From Choristocarpus tenellus KU-1152 (taxonomy: Eukaryota; Phaeophyceae): a stretch of DNA of 24,058 nucleotides. Shown here piece after piece: positions 1-9,112 of the stretch (position 1 is its first letter; each line of letters starts with the position of its first letter). The stretch covers positions 1 to 24,058 of the forward strand of contig CAXNAD020000226.1 of assembly GCA_964200185.2 (NCBI GenBank), in the 5' to 3' direction. The translations under genes were made by a program, and so were the position numbers. The notes under the pieces were generated by a model. That model had not been told where the DNA came from. It worked only from the letters and a program-made list of their open reading frames with translations, and made no database searches.

Positions 1-409
1 CTGGGGCAGATCGGGGTTGTGAGGGGGTGCAGGGAGCTCAAATGCAATTGGGAAAGAAGAGGGGATGATTGGGGGTGCATGTGCATCTCTCCCATCTTCT
101 GGAGTGCTTTAAAGTAATCGGTACTCAATATTCATAAGCATTATATGTACATATCTGGAGTAGGGGCTATAGTGGATCCTTTGCTGGTGCCCCGCGCCCA
201 ATGATAGCAATATTCAATGCCCTCAAATTGTCTATGATGTTCGCCAAAGTTTTCTCAACTTTCCCCTCTGGCTTACTCTCCCATCCTCTTCAACCCCTTG
301 CCTCCCATCACCCTCACAGCAAGTTCTACTTCAACAACCCTCACTCACTTCCTTCCCATTCCTGCCTCTCAACCATACCCACATCCTGAATCCTAATGCT
401 ACCCTCCAG
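1..409 (+). other. Intron upstream of exon 1 (partial)
   Basis: No coding stretch with the composition of the gene was found here. Bases 250-380 are C/T-rich and lead to the acceptor ending ...CTACCCTCCAG at 409. An open frame at 201-389 is a by-product of the pyrimidine tract (Ser/Pro/His/Leu-rich) and is not called. Confidence 0.55.
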
Positions 410-634
410 CAAGCAGCCAAGACCTTCCAGCAGCAAGTGACGAGCTTGGCAGAACAACTCTCAGTTACCGAGAATGCCCTTGCCTCTTCCCAAGCCAGCC
501 TTCATAGCACAAAGAGAGCGATGGAACAGGCTGAGCTTGAGAAGGAAGTCATGGTAGATAGTGTGCGGAGGCTGGAGGAGAGACTGGCTGAAGAGAAGTT
601 GCAAGCAGAGGAGCTGGTGCAGGGGAGGGTGCAG
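410..634 (+). CDS. Exon 1: coiled coil, 75 codons, phase 0-0
   Basis: Begins after CCTCCAG and ends at GTGCAG|GTTAGT, exactly 75 codons. The peptide starts QAAKTFQQQVTSLAEQL, then SVTENALASSQASLHS, and ends RRLEERLAEEKLQAEELVQG plus RVQ. Leu and Ala recur at heptad-like spacing. The composition matches the later exons, which supports it as the first exon of the gene in this window. An alternative acceptor TTCCAG at 430 would start six or seven codons later. Confidence 0.75.
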
Positions 635-1254
635 GTTAGTTATGGTGATGATAGGGGGTGAGGATTATAGAGGATGGTTGGAGCTGGGGGTGGGGGGTGG
701 GGGGTGTAGTTAGTGTAAAGGTGAGAAGTAACACTGGAAGAACCTGGTGAGAGTTACACTGTAAGGAAATTCTGAAGAGGAAAGAAACCGTCTGTTCTCT
801 TCAATTTTTCAGTGCTGCAGCCCCGTCAATCTCACTTCTGGCCCATGCTCCTCTAGACCCAAACACATACCATCTTATCTGGAGTAGAACAATATTGCAG
901 AGCTGTAAAGGTTTTTGGTGAGAGACCTGAGGGGATTTCGTACTTCAAAGCCTCTTTTATACATTTATGGGGTTTTTTGTACATTTAGTTGGGTTCTATA
1001 CAATTTCAATAAAAGGAATGGTATAGAGCAGTTGATACGTCTTCAGAGTCCCAATTTCCCACCCCAAGCGCTTGCCTTAACCTACCATTCCCCCCCAGTT
1101 TATACTTGCCAGTATCCCTCTTTTCCCCCCTCAGCAACACACTTACCACTAAGTATTTCTCAACCCTATGCACACCTTGTGGCTATGGTGTTACGATGTG
1201 GGCTGATCACTGTTACTGCTGGTACGATATATGATGGGTATGATGTGGGGAAAG
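635..1254 (+). other. Intron 1
   Basis: Runs from GTTAGT to GGAAAG. It contains a G-run cluster (686-704) and a strong but apparently unused acceptor, TTCCCCCCTCAG, ending at 1134. That acceptor cannot feed exon 2 because a TGA at 1204-1206 lies in the required frame. No convincing coding stretch was seen between. Confidence 0.5.
686..704 (+). repeat. G-run cluster, possible G-quadruplex
   Basis: Three runs of five to six G separated by single T residues lie on the coding strand within intron 1. The long runs could be subdivided into four G3 tracts, so an intramolecular G-quadruplex in the pre-mRNA is possible. No function is implied. Confidence 0.45.
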
Positions 1255-1308
1255 GCTGAGAGAAGATTGCAAGAAGCCAATCAACTAGTCTCCTCTGCTA
1301 GGAGTGAG
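1255..1308 (+). CDS. Exon 2: short coiled-coil exon, 18 codons (weak acceptor)
   Basis: Peptide AERRLQEANQLVSSARSE, followed by the donor GAG|GTATGA. Composition and phase 0-0 fit the gene. The acceptor is poor: GGGGAAAG without a pyrimidine tract. In-frame ATG codons lie just upstream (1231, 1234, 1240, 1243), so the segment could instead be an alternative first exon beginning MMGMMWGK. A TGA at 1204-1206 limits the upstream extension. Confidence 0.5.
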
Positions 1309-2316
1309 GTATGATTTAGTTTGCTGTGGTTAGCCTGGGACAGCAGTCTGGCCAGTTCACTAAAGTGCCTTGTTGCTTGTTTTTGTGGGGTCATACTCAG
1401 ATGTTGGAGTACATGTTCATTGGACCAGGAATGAAGTATTTGTTGATGGAGGTTTTCAGTGTTTCTCCAGGACTGGAACTAGGTTTAAGGTTCAGAATAG
1501 AGTAGGAGTAGGAGTAGGTGTTGAGGAGTGTACATGGTTTGTTACAGAACGAATGGACCTACTACCCCTTCACAGCACCACAATTGTACAGCAGGTTGTA
1601 ACTCTCTATTTTCAATGTAATATATTTTATTCTCCTTCCTTTGTGCCAATATCTGTGAGTCCTTGGTACAGTGATGATACCTTGCCCTGACCTGGATCAT
1701 AATATATTGCAGCATTGCATAAAAAAACTGTTGAACTTCCTGCTATTTACCTGCATTTCCCGATCATCCCTGCCCTCATTGCCCTTCCCCTTCTCCGTAT
1801 TTCCCCCCTATGACACAATAAATGTGCTTGTATATGCCTTGCTGCCGAACATATCTCCACCCTCCCCAGTGATGATGGGGTTCTGATAGAGCCATGAGCT
1901 TAACCTCAGACGGCAAAGTGAAAGACCCGAAAAGGGGGTGGGTTAGAGGGTGGGAAGTAGGAAGTAGGGACTAGGGTTGATGAAATTAGAGGCGGAGGTT
2001 AATGGACAATCATAAAAATGTTTGAAGCATGAACATTTGCTCCTTGGCAGGGTGAGTTGATTAACATTTCAGAGAAGTGGAAGGGCAGCTGAGACACTTC
2101 CAAAATTAATACACCACTTTACTCCCACAAGCTGCATGCCCATAAAGCGTTGACAGCCCATCTACCCAGGCACTCCCGCCCTTTCTCCTGTCTCTCTCAG
2201 ACCTCCACCTCACCAGTTACCACCGTTTTTTTCCCCAAGGATGTCGATGAACTTCACATGAACTCACCCAGACGCACTTGCATTTCTTGTTGCTGGTATT
2301 GTGGGAGAAGGTGCAG
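1309..2316 (+). other. Intron 2
   Basis: A 1,008-nt intron from GTATGA to GGTGCAG. It holds three perfect AGTAGG units at 1501-1518. Several pyrimidine-rich stretches occur (1735-1810 and 2155-2235). No additional exon-like coding segment was recognised. Confidence 0.5.
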
Positions 2317-2514
2317 ATTGCAGAAGATTCAAGTTTCCGTCTCAAAAACCTTCACGATGCTGCAGTTTTGGGGGGAGAGTTAGCACAGAGGAAGCTTCAA
2401 GAGGCAGAGGAGGGACTGGAAGCAGCAGAAAAGACAAGAGCAGAGGTCACAGTTCGACTTTTGGAGGAAGAGGCCAAAAGAGAGGTGCTGGGAACAGAGC
2501 TGGATGGAGTCAAG
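2317..2514 (+). CDS. Exon 3: coiled coil, 66 codons
   Basis: The peptide begins IAEDSSFRLKNLHDAAVLGG, continues ELAQRKLQEAEEGLEAAEK and ends LLEEEAKREVLGTELDGVK, before the donor AAG|GTAAAT. The chosen acceptor is GGTGCAG at 2316. In-frame alternatives at 2307 and 2310 would add two or three residues (KVQ or VQ). Phase 0 on both sides. Confidence 0.8.
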
Positions 2515-2987
2515 GTAAATGGAAGTTGCTGGTAAGGGAAACAGCACTCTATGATATAATCTAATGCATGAAGTATATGATCACCGATGTCCTTGGCCCA
2601 GTTGATTTGTGTTCTCGTGTAAATGACCTTCCTTGGCCAAGCCCCCAAAACCCATGATGTACGAGCCTGAACCTTGTTCCTGATAGTATAGTGTATATTG
2701 GTCCTTGGCCATTAGTGGGTGTATGTAGCACACTTCAAATTGAACCTTGGACTGTGAAGCCTAAGTGACCTTGAATCCCAATCCTGGACCCTCAACTTGA
2801 CAATGTGCTGACTGTAACCTATCGCCAGCCCTGTTGCTCCTCATTTCTTAGCAATGTGTTAGCCTTGATTCCAATCCTGGCTGCCCTTTGTTGTTGACCA
2901 CCGCCCGTTCGAATTCTCCAGCCCCACATCATGTCTCCCTCCCTCCTTCCTCTCAACTGCTGAAAATTCCGGTAATTTTCCTTGCAG
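2515..2987 (+). other. Intron 3
   Basis: A 473-nt intron from GTAAAT to TTTTCCTTGCAG, a strong acceptor. The octamer CCTTGGCC occurs three times within 120 bases (2591-2598, 2631-2638, 2703-2710), and CCAATCCTGG occurs twice (near 2778 and 2870). No coding segment was seen. Confidence 0.55.
2591..2710 (+). repeat. Three copies of CCTTGGCC in intron 3
   Basis: Exact octamers at 2591-2598, 2631-2638 and 2703-2710. The spacing is irregular. They could be remnants of a decayed repeat or a splicing-related motif; nothing in the sequence distinguishes these. Confidence 0.5.
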
Positions 2988-3068
2988 TCGAAATTACTGG
3001 ATATGGATGAAGAGAAGGGCAAGCGCATTCAGATGCAGCACGAGCTGAGAGAGGTTCTGGATGATCAG
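2988..3068 (+). CDS. Exon 4: coiled coil, 27 codons
   Basis: Sharply defined by TTTTCCTTGCAG on the left and CAG|GTAAGG on the right, both near consensus. The peptide is SKLLDMDEEKGKRIQMQHEL followed by REVLDDQ. Phase 0-0. Confidence 0.87.
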
Positions 3069-3995
3069 GTAAGGAACGATCTCCACTTCCACCATTTCAT
3101 GCTTCGAATTGTGGGGTTGCTTATTTGCTGTTCAAAAACTGAATGTTGCTGTTCCCCTGTTGCTCTTCAAGATTTAAAAAAAAAACACTATTCAGTATGT
3201 AGAGCGTACTCTTCTAATATTTTTGTTCTTCTTGTAAGATCTTTCAGAGTGGAAGAAGAAATTGTCACCGCTGAGGTGTTTGCGTTGGAATAGCTTTTGT
3301 TCGATTTTACATTCATGTGAAGAAGTTGGAAGCGTTGCAATCAACTTTTTCGTCCATGTCTTCAAGATCCGTTGCACAGAGGTGTGCAGGAATCATAAAG
3401 TACTCTCTCCTTCACAGGTGTCATGCTGGGTTGGTTTTGTACGCACTTTGGCGGTTGAAAAATAAAAATGTAGCATTTTAATTTTTTGTGATTGGAAGGT
3501 GACTGGAGATGAGCTGGATATTTAAGTACTTTTTTTGTCCCACACTTACTTGCTCTGCATCCTACATACTCCGACTGTACTGGGTACTCTAAACTGGAGA
3601 ATTGCCTGTAATAGTAAAAAAAAAAATCTAGGTTGATACACTAAATTGGAAAATGTAAATGCAAGTACTGTTGAATGTCTTTTGGCCAAACGCACTGTTG
3701 AATGTCCTTCAACGTACAACAGTGCTGCCCTTACGATACGTGGTGTGGCAGACCTCATGCGAGAGGGCAAGACTGGTGCTGCCGTGTTTTTATATCGCTA
3801 ATGCTTGAGAGGAGAGTGGACACAAGCAACACACTCAGCAATCATCTGGCTGGCCCCTCACACTCTTCCTCTGCACTACATGTATTGTTTGCCCCTCGTC
3901 CATCCTACCACATGCTATGCTTTTCACCCTCCACACTACCCCGCAGTTCACCACACTACCATCCTAATTGCTGTTTTTGCATGTCCTGGTTGCAG
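3069..3995 (+). other. Intron 4
   Basis: A 927-nt intron from GTAAGG to CTGGTTGCAG. It is AT-richer than the exons with several poly(A)/poly(T) runs (for example near 3175 and 3616). A short frame near 3720-3800 reads somewhat protein-like (ADLMREGKTGAAVFLYR, then stop) but has no splice context and is not called. Confidence 0.5.
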
Positions 3996-4160
3996 GCTGT
4001 GCTGAAGGAGAGGGTGTCCACACTGAAGAAGGGGCTGGAGGACTCTGAGAGGAATGTAAGACATTGTGAGGAACAGGCTGCTGCAAAGGTGGCGGAGAAG
4101 TCCTTGATAGAGAGGGACCTGGTTGTGGCAAGGGCCCACACAACCAAATTGGAGGCAGAG
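3996..4160 (+). CDS. Exon 5: coiled coil, 55 codons
   Basis: The acceptor TCCTGGTTGCAG precedes AVLKERVSTLKKGLEDSERN, and the exon ends ARAHTTKLEAE before GAG|GTGCAG. An alternative donor four codons later (ATG|GTGGTG, after VQKM) also keeps phase 0. Neither donor is strong, so the 3' end is uncertain by 12 nt. Confidence 0.83.
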
Positions 4161-4630
4161 GTGCAGAAAATGGTGGTGGTGGTTGGTTGGGGTTGAAGTT
4201 TTACTTCCAATGTTATGAACAGTGTGCTGCTTGGGCTAGTGCTAATCAGGTACTTCTGGTATTGAGAACAGGGTTGATGTTTTGGACCTGAGTAGGCAGG
4301 TCCATCCACCTTCTACTGCTCTGTGCTGAAACAGGACAGTGAAGAGTAGGAGAAACGGTTGCATGGTCACGAGCATAGATCTTACTACACTGGCTATGAC
4401 CTTGGTGAGCACCACAGCACCATGAACTGTTCAGCTACAGAACATACCATTAAGAAAAAGAAGAGAGGTGGACAATGAAATCTTGAGGCAAGAATCTGTT
4501 TTAGTCCAAAGGACGCTCTGTAGAATTTTTTTCTGCGTTGTGAAACTGCTTTGTGTAATGTCTGTTTGATGTAAGAAACGGACAACTCCTTACAAGTCTG
4601 CATTTCCACATATTGTTTCTGTGTGTCAAG
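4161..4630 (+). other. Intron 5
   Basis: A 470-nt intron from GTGCAG (or GTGGTG) to TTTCTGTGTGTCAAG. No coding-like segment or recognisable repeat was seen. Confidence 0.5.
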
Positions 4631-4771
4631 GTCATTAGCCTGGATAATAAGGCCTCTGAAGCGGAGGCCATGGTGTCCATGCTGCAGGAAGACCTCTGTG
4701 CCAAGGAAGATGCCCTCAGGGAGGCTATTTCAAGGGCTGATGCAGAGAATGACAGGGTGAAGGCAACCGAG
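4631..4771 (+). CDS. Exon 6: coiled coil, 47 codons
   Basis: Starts after TGTGTCAAG and ends at GAG|GTGAGG. The peptide reads VISLDNKASEAEAMVSMLQE, then DLCAKEDALREAISRADAEN, then DRVKATE. Phase 0-0. The intron after it (4772-5062, 291 nt) ends ACACAATATAG and contains nothing recognised. Confidence 0.86.
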
Positions 4772-5062
4772 GTGAGGCACTGTTTGCATTTGTGGATATA
4801 TGAGTGTATCTCTTGCTTACCTTGATTTAAGTGGCAAGTTGCTGCCACCTTGAGGGATGGAATATTGAATTATTGGTAGGGATTTCCCTTCTTGCTACTT
4901 CAGTATGTACCAGAGTACTTGTTTTTTTTAACAAATATCCAGTCTTTGTAACCATGGACCTCCTGTGCTTCCTGTAGAGCATCATTTTACTTTGAAGAAA
5001 AGTTCAAATCCCAACGTTTTCAGTGGTCATTTCAGCACCCCCAACCCTTTCACACAATATAG

Positions 5063-5182
5063 GAGGCGTTGGCATCAGTCTCAACAGAGCTGGATGCTAC
5101 TAGGGCAAGGGCAGCCAACTCTGTCCTACAGGCAGAAGCGATTGGGAAAGAGCAAATGGCATTGCGGGAAAAGGTGGAAGAG
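5063..5182 (+). CDS. Exon 7: coiled coil, 40 codons
   Basis: Lies between CACAATATAG and GAG|GTGAGA. The peptide reads EALASVSTELDATRARAANS, then VLQAEAIGKEQMALREKVEE, with no internal start codon near its 5' end. Phase 0-0, so it joins exon 6 to exon 8 in frame. Confidence 0.86.
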
Positions 5183-6108
5183 GTGAGAGTTTCCAGTGAC
5201 GTTTTTGGTCTTTTAGAGTTACTATTGTAAGAATCTTTGGAAAGAGCAACGCTTCAGGGTAGGAAGGGCTAGAATTTAGGGGAGGGAAGGAGGTACTGGA
5301 ACGTACATTGAATAATGAGCTTGGGTTTTAGGACCCCATTTCTTTTTATTTTTACTAAGTAGAGTACGATTTTTCTTTGAAGAACACTGTTTTTCTGTTA
5401 CAAGAACATTCCGAGGTACAGATCATTTATCGATTGCTTCTGGACATATTGTGTTATTTTGTATACCATCATGTTGTCATATTTGTGTTAGGGTCTCAAC
5501 GTACCCAATGTAGGACTTAGGCATGCTCTTCTCCTGTCTGAACTTTATCCGCCTGTTTGCCTCTTGCTACTCCAATTTCCTGCGTAAGGTAATGGAATGG
5601 ACTCTCAATCCTGGTGCGTAGCTTCACTCTTGAGGGGAAAAGTGAAAAATCTTAGTGCTACTGTATTTGGCGACAAAAACTCTTTAACCCTAAACCCTCA
5701 AAAGTGGGTAGGTTTCGTATTCTGAGGGCACCCAAACCCTTAATTTCACACCCCCAACAACCATGAGCCAGAACCTAACCCTGTGTCTCCATTTCACTAT
5801 CCAAAGCCTATAGCTGAATCTGTCCTCAACCCAAACACAATGCCCAAGCTAGAACTGAACTTGTGGTCAACTTCTGCCCCAACCCCAACATTGCATCCAC
5901 CTCTATATCCACTGCATTGCTTCTACCACTATCACACAGCTGTCTGCCATCATGAACAAATCCCCACTCCAACCCCCACTTAGTCATTTTTTATCCCAAG
6001 GAATACTCCCACGGACTGTATCCCCTGTTAAGAACTGTGAATGATATCCTAACTGCAGTAGTATGCATAAACGAAGCTGAAAAATAGCTGACCATCCAAA
6101 ATATACAG
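5183..6108 (+). other. Intron 7
   Basis: A 926-nt intron from GTGAGA to AAATATACAG. It includes a telomere-like TAACCCTAAACCCT at 5685-5698 and a long C-rich, Pro/His/Thr-coding but non-genic stretch at 5750-5990. No coding exon was recognised. Confidence 0.5.
5685..5698 (+). repeat. Telomere-like motif in intron 7
   Basis: Two adjacent CCCTAA(A)-type units. Such 'telo-box'-like words are common in plant and algal DNA. With only two units here, chance or an old interstitial insertion are both possible. Confidence 0.4.
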
Positions 6109-6403
6109 ACCATGACATGCAAAATCGAACTGGAGGTCAAGTGCCGAAGCCTAGAGAGGGCGATGGAGCAGACCTCCCAATCCCTAAAAGTTGTGGCTAC
6201 TGATGCTGCTGAAAGCAAGGCTGCATTCACAAGGCGGGAGAGGGAAGAGCGGGCTAAAAGAGAGGCTGCAGAGTTGGACACAGCAGAGGCGTTGGCACGG
6301 GCAGCTAAGGCGGAGGATGCAACAGAGGAGCTACAAGATGAGGCAGGGAAGCTAAGACAGGAACAAGAGGCTGCCCTCATGCGGGAGGAAAGGCAAGGGT
6401 CAC
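6109..6403 (+). CDS. Exon 8: coiled coil, about 98 codons (3' boundary uncertain)
   Basis: The acceptor AAATATACAG precedes TMTCKIELEVKCRSLERAME. The exon continues through RREREERAKREAAELDTAEA to EQEAALMREER. Three 3' ends are possible: TCAC|GTATGT at 6403 (phase 1, best GT donor); AAAG|GCAAGG at 6392 (phase 2, a GC-AG intron); or AAGG|GTCACG at 6398 (phase 2, weak). The first needs exon 9 to start at 6841; the other two pair with 6896. Confidence 0.8.
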
Positions 6404-6840
6404 GTATGTGTTGGGGTTAGAGTTGAGGGTGAGGCAGGGTCCTGACTAGGGAGGAGGTAGTGGTAGAGGCATAGAGGTTGACCTGAGAGGAAGGTAGGGG
6501 ATACAGTATGGCAGGAAAGGAGGTATGCTTGTGTGAAATGAGCAATTGCGTGGTGTACAGGAGGTGGGGGAGGGGGTACATTGTTCCATGCACAATGAAT
6601 GGGGGAATTTGTCTACTTTCTTGAGATGGTTATACTGTTGTTTGAGGCTCTTTATAGCTTAGGGTTGTGGTTCATGGAAGGAAATGATTTTTTCTTTGTA
6701 TGCAGGTCGCCAGCAATTCACACACACATCGAAGATGTTGACAGCTACAAAAAAAATTGAGCGTGGGCACATCCCCTCAAGAAGTTGATAACCTACTTTA
6801 GCTTCTGTTCTACTGATTGTTACCTTCCCCTAGATTATAG
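6404..6840 (+). other. Intron 8 (alternative borders)
   Basis: The GT-AG version is 437 nt, from GTATGT to CCCCTAGATTATAG. A very strong acceptor, TTTTTTCTTTGTATGCAG, at 6705 lies inside. Reading on from it is open for 26 codons in the phase-1 frame, but the peptide is not coil-like. No clear additional exon. Confidence 0.4.
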
Positions 6841-7055
6841 GTTTGCCTGAATACCACCAACGTTACCAAAGCAAAGTACAACCCCTATGGCACAGGTTGT
6901 ACGAGCTGCTGTCGGAGATGGAGCAGAGACAACCAAGTGCGCAGGCAACTGTCCAGGCTGCCAAGGCAGAGGTAGAAAATCTCACACTGGAGTTAGATGA
7001 AGCCAAGCGGCAGATTGTGGAAAGTGAAAATGAGGCCAAGGCACGGCTCACTGAG
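6841..7055 (+). CDS. Exon 9: coiled coil (5' boundary uncertain)
   Basis: The firm part runs from LYELLSEMEQRQPSAQATVQ through AAKAEVENLTLELDEAKRQI to EAKARLTE, ending GAG|GTTAGA in phase 0. Starting at 6841 (phase 1) adds LPEYHQRYQSKVQPLWHR, which is unlike the rest of the protein. Starting at 6896 after GGCACAG (phase 2) gives a clean coil but needs a GC or weak GT donor in exon 8. Confidence 0.75.
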
Positions 7056-7641
7056 GTTAGATGGACCCATGATTCTAAGCGGGAAAGTTGCTTGGAGTTG
7101 TATGAAGTGGTGTAGGAAGCAGGAAAGGGGATGATGGTGCTGGAGTACTTAGGGGAAGCTGATGTTATGCAATGTTTTGATATCTCTTTACCTGTGTCTA
7201 TGCACTCATACCTTCGAGATGTTGTTGCTCACCAACACCTGCTTGTTTTGGATAGTTGCTATTGTGGCCTCAAGGTGAGAGCTAGAAGCGCTTTGGGGTT
7301 GGGTTCACATCCTAAAGTACAGAGAGAGGCGAGCAGGGTTCTCTAGATATGATTAAATTACGTAAGACTTTCAAGCAGAGTGCAAAATTGGTAACACGGT
7401 TTGGTGGGGTGTGCAGAAGTCACTGCCACATCTACCACATTATCATGAAGTGAGCAAGTCAAACCTCGCATGTCTTGCTCATTGAGGTGATGTGTTCCAA
7501 CACTGGCATGTGGTTGTCCACACCTTCACATGCTCGTTAATACACTTCGAAGAGTGTTCATGGACAAATATACTTTTTTAAGTACATGCTAAACAAATTG
7601 TTACAAGTCTATGGATGATGATTGAACAACGCATATTGCAG
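7056..7641 (+). other. Intron 9
   Basis: A 586-nt intron from GTTAGA to CATATTGCAG. It contains a consensus-like donor CTCAAG|GTGAGA near 7274 with no matching coil-coding exon before it, probably a decoy. Nothing else was recognised. Confidence 0.5.
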
Positions 7642-7806
7642 ACAGAAGCTCTACAGCGGGAGCTCAAGCAGGTTATGGAAGAGGGGAGACAGGCTGTTCA
7701 CAGTTCTGAGACTGCACACAAGGAAGCATCAAGGGCTGTGGAAGATCTCAGCAATGTTAATGCTAGCTTAGATGCTCGTGTGCATGCCCTTGAAGAGGAG
7801 GTTGAG
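7642..7806 (+). CDS. Exon 10: coiled coil, 55 codons
   Basis: The acceptor GCATATTGCAG is followed by TEALQRELKQVMEEGRQAVH, SSETAHKEASRAVEDLSNVN and ASLDARVHALEEEVE, with donor GAG|GTGGGC. A donor six bases earlier (GAG|GTTGAG at 7800) would also keep phase 0, so a two-residue (VE) uncertainty remains. Confidence 0.84.
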
Positions 7807-8524
7807 GTGGGCACAGTGTAACTATTTTCCCTGCTTACTACCTCCTCTGTCCTCCACAATTTCCATGAGCAGTTGCTTCATACTAATCTTTATTTTGAAT
7901 GGGCTAGTAGTATGACCTAACTGTGTAACAGTACCCTTGTCCACCTTTCACCTTCCCCCACTGTAACCCCCCAAGTGTGGAGCATTGTGGGGACAGAGTG
8001 CAAGTGAACATTGAAGCTTCTCAACTAAGTGTTTGCTTTATCCGTACAAAGATGAGCTATATCTACTCTATACCACTCTACCAGTACATCTACTCCCCTC
8101 CATCAAAACTACCACCCTTAGGAGTCTCAATTTACAGTTTCTCCTTCATGTACCCCATTTCCCATCACTATTCTCATGTGCAATGCCTCTGATGGATCTC
8201 CTAGCCCTGTCCCAAACCTATATTTGATACCTATTGATTTTAGGCAGGCTCCTGTTTGGGGGTGGGCTATAGTAGTAGTAGGTACTCTGGAGTGGAATAC
8301 GGTGGTGCTTTGGAGTACTACATCGTAGGAAGGATGTATTCCAGACACAACAACGGGCAAACCCTTAGTAGTTGTGCTACTATGCTAGAGTGTGTAGACA
8401 TCCTGCCACACATCGCGTCACTCACACCACACAACATACCGCACTCACGCCCCACCTTTGCAAATATTCTGTGGTATTTAAAACTTTTGTGGCACCTTTT
8501 CCCTCTCGATTGCTTGGCATACAG
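7807..8524 (+). other. Intron 10
   Basis: A 718-nt intron from GTGGGC to CTTGGCATACAG. It holds one copy of a 16-base dispersed word (8278-8293) and nearby TGGAGTACTAC. No coding segment was seen. Confidence 0.5.
8278..8293 (+). repeat. 16-base dispersed word, copy 1
   Basis: GTAGGTACTCTGGAGT is identical to 20951-20966. The core TACTC-TG-GAGT(A) has 5-base inverted arms in the other copies, resembling the end or centre of a small palindromic repeat. Confidence 0.55.
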
Positions 8525-9028
8525 ACAAGAGGAAAACAAACATCTCACTTCAAGGACGAGACAGTAAGATTGGCAAAGGTTGAGCAAGAACTTCGTCTCG
8601 TACACAAGCATCTTCTATATGATCGAGACAAGGCACATAACATCCTCCTATCTGGCTTGAAGGGCATGCGAGCCAACTGGGCACATATGTCAGGTTCATC
8701 CCTGACACCTGCCCCACCCTCAGGTCCTGGTCCTGTTAATACCCAGGGCTTAACCTCAGTTACCCCCTTTGCAAATGCCGTTACTGGCTCAGCTTTGGTG
8801 CCCGAGCAGAAATGGGAGAAGGGTGAGGAAAATGAAATTTTAACCCCTGACCAGCTGCAAGTGGAGATATCACCTGCCTCTGGTGAAGGACTGGGTGCAC
8901 AGATATCTGCTGCAGAGCATAGGGCAGATGGAGAGGGCAGCGATGAGGACGAGGGAGGGAAGGGGCCAGTGGAAGGGTGTATGATTGCAATTGCCATCGA
9001 TGTTGTCCAAGAGTTTGAGTTGATGCAG
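8525..9028 (+). CDS. Exon 11: short coil then Pro/Gly-rich and acidic linker, 168 codons
   Basis: Starts after TTGGCATACAG and ends ATGCAG|GTGTGT, phase 0-0. Residues about 11-55 form a coil (DETVRLAKVEQELRLVHKHL, then YDRDKAHNILLSGLKGMRAN). Residues about 57-85 are Pro/Gly/Ser/Thr-rich (LTPAPPSGPGPVNTQG). An acidic, Gly-rich tract (DGEGSDEDEGGKG) follows further on, and the exon closes IDVVQEFELMQ. It therefore looks like a hinge or flexible linker between coil blocks. The long minus-strand open frame over this exon is an antisense shadow. Confidence 0.78.
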
Positions 9029-9064
9029 GTGTGTGTTTTCTTCTTTTCATGCCACTCTGTACAG
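9029..9064 (+). other. Candidate 36-nt intron
   Basis: Bounded by CAG|GTGTGT and CCACTCTGTACAG|, with a strong pyrimidine tract between. If not spliced, the 12 codons read VCVFFFSCHSVQ, a hydrophobic Cys/Phe-rich insert unlike anything else in the protein. Its length is a multiple of three, so it may be retained without a frameshift. If instead the donor at 9029 joins the acceptor at 9362, this piece is simply part of a 334-nt intron. Confidence 0.4.
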
Positions 9065-9112
9065 GGTGGACTGCCTGACCTACTACAAGCTTCAAATTTA
9101 GCACCAAAAAAG
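9065..9112 (+). CDS. Exon 11b (tentative), 16 codons
   Basis: Peptide GGLPDLLQASNLAPKK between CTGTACAG and AAG|GTACCA, in phase with both neighbours. It is short and not a typical coil, but it continues the linker character of exon 11. It depends on the 36-nt intron or its retention being real. Confidence 0.4.

Noticed and set aside
915-1259. Plus-strand open frame of 114 codons in intron 1
   Set aside because: Composition (Tyr/Pro/Phe/Cys) is unlike the gene, and its frame differs from that needed by exon 2.
3719-3800. Protein-like frame ADLMREGKTGAAVFLYR in intron 4
   Set aside because: Short, ends in a stop, has no splice signals and no recognisable family; probably chance or an unidentifiable relic.
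6706-6790. Exon after the strong acceptor at 6705
   Set aside because: Phase-1 reading is open for 26 codons but not coil-like, and no suitable donor was found before the stop; kept only as an alternative to test.
7131-7275. Frame ending at a consensus-like donor CTCAAG|GTGAGA in intron 9
   Set aside because: No acceptor gives an in-phase exon, and the peptide (His/Cys/Val-rich) is not like the coil.
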